Assembly (NCBI GenBank): GCA_003150485.1
Contig: QALX01000001.1
Span: 1 to 64,000 of the forward strand
DNA: 64,000 bases
Direction of reading: 5' to 3'
Source: Clostridiales bacterium
Lineage (GTDB): Bacteria; Bacillota; Clostridia; Oscillospirales; Oscillospiraceae
Shown: positions 59,636-64,000 of the stretch, piece by piece
How positions within the stretch are numbered: the stretch's first letter is position 1
Layout: each line of letters begins with the position of its first letter
Position numbers and translations under genes: made by a program
Notes under the pieces: generated by a model
The model's database searches: none
What the model was told of the DNA's origin: nothing
What the model saw: the letters and a program-made list of their open reading frames with translations, nothing else

Positions 59636-61728
59636 CTCAGGTTCCCTCCTTTGACATCCACCGTTTTGCGTAAGCCGAGGGTGGTTTTACAGATGAGTTT
59701 GTCAAACAACATATACATACTGGGCAACATCAAAACGACCACCACCATACTGATGATTGCGCCCCGGGCCATCAGCAGACACAGGGAGCCGATTAAATCC
59801 ACGTCGGAATAGATGCCCACGCCAATGGTGGCCGCGAAGAAGCCCAGAGCGCTGGAGAGCACCGAGTGAATCGACGTGGTCAGGGCAGTATGCACCGACT
59901 CCCGCTTCGAGCACCCACTCATCCGCTCCTTTTTGTATCGGGTAGTCATCAGGATGGCGTAGTCCACCGTGGCGCCCAGCTGAATGGTTCCGATGCAGAT
60001 GGAGGCAATAAAGGGCAACGTGGTTCCCGTGTAGTAAGCCAGGGCCATGTTGATGTAGATAGCTAGCTCAATCACCGCCACCAGAATCACCGGCAGGGAG
60101 ATGGATTTCAGCACCAGCAGGATGATCACGAAGATGGCCGCAATGGAGACCGAATTGACCACCATAAAGTCATGGTTGGTGATGTTGATCAGGTCCCGGG
60201 TACAGGGGGCCTCGCCGATGAGCATCCCCGCCGGGTCGTACTCTTTTACGATCTTCTCAATCTTGTCACACTGAGCGTTGACTTCATCGGTGGCGATCTC
60301 ATACGTTGAACTGATCATCAGCAGCTGATAGCCGCCGCTCTCCAGCTTCTCCCGGGCCGTATCCGGGATCAGGGCGTCCGGAACCAGCGCGCCGGTGACG
60401 GAGTCCAGGCCCAGGGCAAAGTTGATGCCCTCCACCGCCTCCATCTCGCTGAGCATGGACTTGACCTCTTTCTGGGACAGGTCGGAACGGCACAGCACCA
60501 TCTCCACGGAGCTCATGTCAAACTTCTGATTCAGCTCCTCATTGGCCTGAACTGAGGGCAGGTAATCCGGCAGACTGTTGTCCAGCTTGTAATATACGTC
60601 GTAATTCGAGTTGCCGTACAGGGCCGGAATCCACAGCAGCACCATCAAAATGGCAAAAAACTTATAATGCTTCGCCACAAAGTCGCTGATACCGCCGGTG
60701 GGGAGCTGGAAGGTCCGGTGTGCCGTCTTCCAGATGGCCTTGTCAAACACCAGGATCAGGGAGGGCAGAACGGTGACGCAGCAGATCACGCCCAGCAAAA
60801 CGCCTTTGGCCATGACAATGCCCATATCCAGCCCCAGCGTAAAGCTCATAAAGCACAGGGCGATAAAACCGGCGATGGTGGTCAGGGAGGAGCCGGCCAC
60901 CGAAGTGATAGTGGCCGCAATGGCGTGGGCCATAGCCTCCTTGTTATCTGGGAACTGCTCCCGCTGCTCCTTGTAGCTGCCCCAAAGGAAGATGGAGTAG
61001 TCCATGGTCACGCCCAGCTGAAGCACTGCCACCAGGGACATGGTGATAAAGGAAATCTCTCCTTTGACAAAGTTGGTGCCCAGGTTGTAAATAATGGCCA
61101 TGCCGATGCTGAGCATAAAGAGCACCGGGATCATGAAGGAGTCCATGGTAATGGCCAGCACCAGGCAACAGAGCAGCACCGCGATCACCACATAGGCGGG
61201 CATCTCCTTCTCCACCAGGTTTTTGGTGTCCGTGACGATGGCGGACATACTGGACAGGAAGCAGTGCTCCCCGGAGAGGGTGCGAATGGTCCCGATGGCG
61301 TCCATGGTCTCATCGGCGGAGGTGGTCGTGTCGAAGAAGATCGCCATCAGCGTGGCATCCCCGTCTTTTGAGTTGAACACCTCCCGGATGTTATCCGGCA
61401 GCACCTCGACCGGAACCGACAGGTCCGCTACGGAATCATACCAGATCACGTCCGCTACATGGTCCACATCCTCGATGTCGGACTTGAGGGCTGAAACCTC
61501 CTTGTAATCCATCCCCTCACAGACAAAAAGGGCGTAGGCGCCTTTCCCAAACTCATCCATCAGGATGTCCTGCCCCTGCATGGTATCAATCTCATCCGGC
61601 AGATAATACAGGATGTCGTAGTTGACATGGGTGTTGAAATAGCCTAAGGCGGCGGGAATCAACAGCAGGATACTGAGGATCAGAATCGGTATGCGCAGCT
61701 TTACGATTTTTTCACCGAATTTCAGCAC
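59632..61728 (-). CDS. MMPL/RND-superfamily exporter
   Basis: A 698-residue protein with two six-span halves, each with one extracytoplasmic loop after the first span. Conserved span-4/5 blocks appear twice: LQLGVTMDYSIFLWGSY (~237-253) and IQLGATVDYAILMTTRYKKER (~558-578), each with the Asp-Tyr pair used for proton relay in MMPL proteins. Gram-positive members export lipids or cell-envelope precursors, or give drug resistance. It is the first gene of the operon with the repeat-rich lipoprotein and is divergent from a TetR gene. Confidence 0.92.
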   Translation of the reverse strand: MLKFGEKIVKLRIPILILSILLLIPAALGYFNTHVNYDILYYLPDEIDTMQGQDILMDEFGKGAYALFVCEGMDYKEVSALKSDIEDVDHVADVIWYDSVADLSVPVEVLPDNIREVFNSKDGDATLMAIFFDTTTSADETMDAIGTIRTLSGEHCFLSSMSAIVTDTKNLVEKEMPAYVVIAVLLCCLVLAITMDSFMIPVLFMLSIGMAIIYNLGTNFVKGEISFITMSLVAVLQLGVTMDYSIFLWGSYKEQREQFPDNKEAMAHAIAATITSVAGSSLTTIAGFIALCFMSFTLGLDMGIVMAKGVLLGVICCVTVLPSLILVFDKAIWKTAHRTFQLPTGGISDFVAKHYKFFAILMVLLWIPALYGNSNYDVYYKLDNSLPDYLPSVQANEELNQKFDMSSVEMVLCRSDLSQKEVKSMLSEMEAVEGINFALGLDSVTGALVPDALIPDTAREKLESGGYQLLMISSTYEIATDEVNAQCDKIEKIVKEYDPAGMLIGEAPCTRDLINITNHDFMVVNSVSIAAIFVIILLVLKSISLPVILVAVIELAIYINMALAYYTGTTLPFIASICIGTIQLGATVDYAILMTTRYKKERMSGCSKRESVHTALTTSIHSVLSSALGFFAATIGVGIYSDVDLIGSLCLLMARGAIISMVVVVLMLPSMYMLFDKLICKTTLGLRKTVDVKGGNLR

Positions 61729-61749
61729 AACGGTACCTTCTTTCCATTC

Positions 61750-61762
61750 TGACTAACAGTCA
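61750..61762. promoter_or_regulatory. TetR operator candidate 1
   Basis: TGACTAACAGTCA is a perfect palindrome (TGACT-N3-AGTCA) lying between the MMPL -10 and its start codon. Confidence 0.5.
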
Positions 61763-61778
61763 TTTTTCAAGCAAACAC

Positions 61779-61807
61779 AGTCTACTACAAACGAAAGGGA
61801 GATGCAA
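61779..61807 (-). promoter_or_regulatory. Promoter of the MMPL-lipoprotein operon
   Basis: Minus-strand TTGCAT (61802-61807), 17-bp spacer, TAGACT (61779-61784). Confidence 0.5.
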
Positions 61808-61816
61808 CAAGAAAAA

Positions 61817-61829
61817 TGACCAAAAGTCA
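61817..61829. promoter_or_regulatory. TetR operator candidate 2
   Basis: TGACCAAAAGTCA has the same TGAC-N5-GTCA arms as candidate 1 and lies between the two divergent promoters. Confidence 0.45.
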
Positions 61830-61858
61830 AATTCTTTGGTTTTTTCCCGCTCCGCCGC

Positions 61859-61887
61859 TTGAACCTCCCGGCAAACCGCGCTATACT
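61859..61887 (+). promoter_or_regulatory. Promoter of the TetR gene
   Basis: TTGAAC (61859-61864), 17-bp spacer, TATACT (61882-61887). The predicted start of transcription near 61893 is too close to ATG 61899 for a ribosome site, which favours GTG 61920. Confidence 0.7.
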
Positions 61888-61919
61888 AAACTCATTCCAT
61901 GGGAAAGGACGGTGCGCTT

Positions 61920-62510
61920 GTGGGCACTTTGATTCAAAAAAAGGCGTTGAAGCGCCAGCGCTTGTTGGACGCCGCCTACGACCTGTTTCAAAAAAAGGGA
62001 GCCGCCGGTACGACAATTGACGACATCGTAAAACAGGCCAAAGTGGCCAAAGGGACATTTTACCTCTACTTTCACGATAAAAACTCCATCCTGGACGCTC
62101 TGGTGTTCAACATCTGTCACCGGGTTTTTCGAACCGCCTGCGAAACCGTGGACGAACACCGGGCGGACAATCTGGCGGACAATGTGATCCATGTGGTGGA
62201 TCACATCATTGAGTACTTTAAGCGAGATCCCCTGACCCTCTCCGTCGTCTGCCGCAATTTTGGCTGGAAGCCGGTTCTGGAGGCAGAACTCCAAGAATCC
62301 GACGACCCCTTTCTGGAGCACATCCTCCTGGCCCTGAAAAACAGCCCGGAGATGAAGGGCCGGAGCGAATCCGACGTCATCAACCTGGTATATGTGCTAA
62401 TGGAAATGGTCGGCTCGGTCTGTTACGCCTCCATCATCGAGCATGAGCCGGACAACATCGACAATATGAAGCCGGTACTGTACGAAGTGATCCGCAAAAG
62501 TCTCTCCTGA
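61920..62510 (+). CDS. TetR-family transcriptional regulator
   Basis: A 196-residue repressor. The N-terminal HTH is clear: RLLDAAYDLFQKKGAAGTTI, then DDIVKQAKVAKGTFYLYFHDK (~14-55). The C-terminal ligand domain is divergent, as usual. I chose GTG 61920 because AAGGA is ~10 bp upstream and the promoter leaves no room for the ATG at 61899. It is transcribed away from the MMPL-lipoprotein operon and very likely controls it and itself through the two TGAC-N5-GTCA sites. The ligand is unknown, presumably an exporter substrate. Confidence 0.9.
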   Translation: MGTLIQKKALKRQRLLDAAYDLFQKKGAAGTTIDDIVKQAKVAKGTFYLYFHDKNSILDALVFNICHRVFRTACETVDEHRADNLADNVIHVVDHIIEYFKRDPLTLSVVCRNFGWKPVLEAELQESDDPFLEHILLALKNSPEMKGRSESDVINLVYVLMEMVGSVCYASIIEHEPDNIDNMKPVLYEVIRKSLS

Positions 62511-62525
62511 GCCGCCGACAACGGC

Positions 62526-62565
62526 AAAAAGCGGGACAACCCCTCTTAGGGTTGTCCCGCTTTTT
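62526..62565. terminator. Bidirectional terminator, TetR gene / sortase
   Basis: AAAAAGCGGGACAACCC and GGGTTGTCCCGCTTTTT form a perfect stem with built-in A and T tracts. Confidence 0.95.
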
Positions 62566-62593
62566 CTCGAACCACATGTGATTATTTCCCGGG

Positions 62594-63346
62594 TTATGTC
62601 ACTCGCTTTGCCACCACGACAAAACGACCTTCCTCCTTGTGATAGGCGCAGGTGGACAGCGTCAGCAACTCGTCGCCGTACTCTGCCGTAACGCCGGTCT
62701 GATACTGGGACCGGCGGGTGATCTGCTCCACATAGTCCTCAAAGTCCTCCTGGTCCCGGGCCTCGGTGAAGTCATAGTAGTGGAAGTGCTCGGTATCGTC
62801 AGCGGCGTAAGCCTGCCCCCGGAACACGGAGAGCACCTGATACTCCCGATGTTCCCGAACCGTGTCGAAGACAATCGCTTTATGGGCGCGGTAAAATTTC
62901 TCGTCCTCGTAGTTCTGGAGTTTGCCGAACATATTTCCGTTTTTCATGTGGTGACCATAAATAATCAGATTGTCCGACGGTTTTTCCGCATCACAGTTCT
63001 TCTCCAGAAACAGACATCCGGCGGAGGCGTACTCGCCGTTGAAATCCCGGTGCAGGTAGTATTCAGCGTCGTCCTTGCGCTGCATCACCGGATAGTCGAT
63101 GGGGGTATCTGAAATGGTCAGCCAGCCCACCATGTCGTGGTTTTCAGCGTACAAATCCGCGTAGCGCACCAAAATGCCGTCCTCGTTCACGGCATAAGGG
63201 TCCTCCTCGTTCAGCTGACCGCGCAGGGAGCCCACGGTCTTTTCCTGCTGGAACGCAGTCAGGTAATAGCTGCCCAGCCGCCAGGCACTGTAGAGAAACA
63301 CCCCGGCCAGCAGAACAAACAGCAGAATTTGAATGTTTTTTTTCAT
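62594..63346 (-). CDS. srtB: Class B sortase
   Basis: A membrane-anchored cysteine transpeptidase of 250 residues with an N-terminal span (~5-22). Catalytic residues are His in IIYGHHMKNGNMFG (132/133), Cys in TLSTCAY (C233) and Arg in EGRFVVVAKR (R241). The helical segment between His and Cys (~185-212) is typical of class B. It would join surface proteins to peptidoglycan; no LPxTG- or NPxTN-type substrate gene is adjacent in this window. Its ATG overlaps the stop of the preceding hydrolase gene by 4 bp. Confidence 0.93.
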   Translation of the reverse strand: MKKNIQILLFVLLAGVFLYSAWRLGSYYLTAFQQEKTVGSLRGQLNEEDPYAVNEDGILVRYADLYAENHDMVGWLTISDTPIDYPVMQRKDDAEYYLHRDFNGEYASAGCLFLEKNCDAEKPSDNLIIYGHHMKNGNMFGKLQNYEDEKFYRAHKAIVFDTVREHREYQVLSVFRGQAYAADDTEHFHYYDFTEARDQEDFEDYVEQITRRSQYQTGVTAEYGDELLTLSTCAYHKEEGRFVVVAKRVT

Positions 63347-64000
63347 TGCTTTCCCCCCTCCTCACAGTCATACTTTTCAAAAAACCGGGCGAGCTTCTCC
63401 CGGTACTGGTCGCCGCCCAGCAGATAGCTCTGAATATGCCGGGCGCCCTCCACCAGCAGCAGCTCCTTTTCCGCCCGGCAGGCTTGGTAATTGCGCAGGG
63501 TGTTGGACACCGGCACAAACCGGTCCTCAGTCCCATGGACAAAGAGCACTGGCGTCCGATTGGTCTCCATGGCCTTCAGGGTGGAGTATGCCCGATAGGA
63601 GTACCCGGCCCGGCGCCGGCACATCTGGTCGGCCACAAACAGAAAGGGCTGCCTGGGCAAATGCCACCAGTCCCTCAGAGTGGTAGCAATCTGTTCCTCC
63701 GGCGACAGAAAACCGCAGTCGGCGATGATTCCCCGGACCTGCTTCGGCAGTGCAAAGCCCGAGGCCATCAGCACCGTAGCCGCCCCCTGAGAACAGCCTA
63801 GCAGATAGATTGGCATCCCCGCCGGTTCGCGGCGCTGGAGATAGCTCACCCACGCCAGACAGTCATAGCGCTCCAGCACCCCGAACCCCAGGTACTTTCC
63901 CTCACTGGCCCCGTGGCCCCGCTGGTCCACAAAGAGCAGGTTGCACCGCTGTTCCTGTAAAAAGGGACCGAAGGGGCTCATATCCCCTTCCCAGCTGCCC
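63343..64000 (-). CDS. Alpha/beta hydrolase, 5' end outside the window
   Basis: The frame is open to the window edge, so the N-terminus is missing; the ATG at 63981 is probably internal because the upstream codons encode the usual SWEGD stretch. The visible ~218 residues show VDQRGHGASEGKY, the nucleophile elbow GCSQGAA (Ser in G-x-S-x-G), VHGTEDRFVP with the acid residue, and the catalytic His in GARHIQSYL. This resembles the S9-like/BAAT-type hydrolases often found in Firmicutes. The substrate is unknown. It overlaps the sortase gene start, so the two are co-transcribed. Confidence 0.85.
   Translation of the reverse strand, partial: GSWEGDMSPFGPFLQEQRCNLLFVDQRGHGASEGKYLGFGVLERYDCLAWVSYLQRREPAGMPIYLLGCSQGAATVLMASGFALPKQVRGIIADCGFLSPEEQIATTLRDWWHLPRQPFLFVADQMCRRRAGYSYRAYSTLKAMETNRTPVLFVHGTEDRFVPVSNTLRNYQACRAEKELLLVEGARHIQSYLLGGDQYREKLARFFEKYDCEEGGKQ

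Noticed and set aside
61899..61919. ATG start for the TetR gene
   Set aside because: The predicted transcription start is only about 6 nt upstream and no ribosome site exists. GTG 61920 has AAGGA upstream.

Overview
The window looks like chromosomal DNA of a strictly anaerobic, monoderm member of the Clostridia, most likely an Oscillospiraceae/Flavonifractor-type gut bacterium. This is inferred from a complete clostridial-type Rnf complex with its flavin transferase, an [FeFe] hydrogenase with the full HydE/HydG/HydF maturation set, class B sortase, many lipoprotein leaders, consensus SigA promoters with AGGAGG ribosome binding sites, and GC-rich coding sequence. No insertion sequence, phage gene, CRISPR array or rRNA was seen. 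The arrangement is ordinary core chromosome made of many short operons that switch strand often, separated by strong hairpin terminators.

Layout. 0-0.4 kb: divergent tRNA-Gln and tRNA-Leu. 0.4-2.6 kb (minus): aldehyde dehydrogenase, rpmF and yceD. 2.7-5.4 kb (plus): RluA-type pseudouridine synthase, a PotD-like lipoprotein, an FlK-type thioesterase. 5.4-9.6 kb (minus): GT2 glycosyltransferase, amino-acid-binding lipoprotein preceded by a 42-residue copy of its own leader, MATE exporter, small unknown protein. 9.8-10.7 kb: TrmH-family methyltransferase. 10.9-17.8 kb: apbE, NusG_II-domain protein, Gx transporter, rnfCDGEAB. 18.2-24.9 kb: LysR regulator, [FeFe] hydrogenase, TM1266-type regulator, hydE, hydG, hydF. 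25.1-29.9 kb (minus): tRNA-Thr, a 0.5-kb DnaA-box-like region, tsaD, rimI, polA.

30-36 kb holds a TVP38 membrane protein, a NiCo-type riboswitch in front of a CDF metal exporter, an unknown 580-residue membrane protein, pgsA, threonine aldolase and a 71-residue unknown. 36-41 kb holds an RND pump with a large coiled-coil insertion and its MarR regulator. Then come larC, a TRIC-family channel, aroK, a lysine riboswitch controlling an NhaC-family transporter, the VTC/DUF4956/CotH trio, a YoaK protein, malQ-glgP, a DUF4825 lipoprotein, an unknown protein plus CstA, an MMPL exporter paired with a long repeat-rich lipoprotein under a divergent TetR regulator, sortase B, and an alpha/beta hydrolase cut off by the window end.

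How it fits together. The Rnf operon (ferredoxin:NAD oxidoreductase coupled to ion pumping) lies directly beside the hydrogenase and its maturation genes. Together they form a 14-kb redox island in which ferredoxin electrons can go to NAD+ with energy conservation or to protons. ApbE supplies the covalent FMN groups of RnfG and RnfD. Metal handling recurs: [FeFe] maturation, a candidate Ni/Co-responsive exporter and the nickel-insertion protein LarC. Two RND-superfamily exporters each carry extensive extracytoplasmic helical material, one as an internal insertion and one as a separate lipoprotein.

The best leads are two gene-RNA assignments (NiCo-type riboswitch and lysine riboswitch), unassigned operators before rnf and around the TetR gene, the DnaA-box cluster away from dnaA, and the unusual L2 motif of the hydrogenase. 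Everything rests on reading the sequence; no database search was possible.
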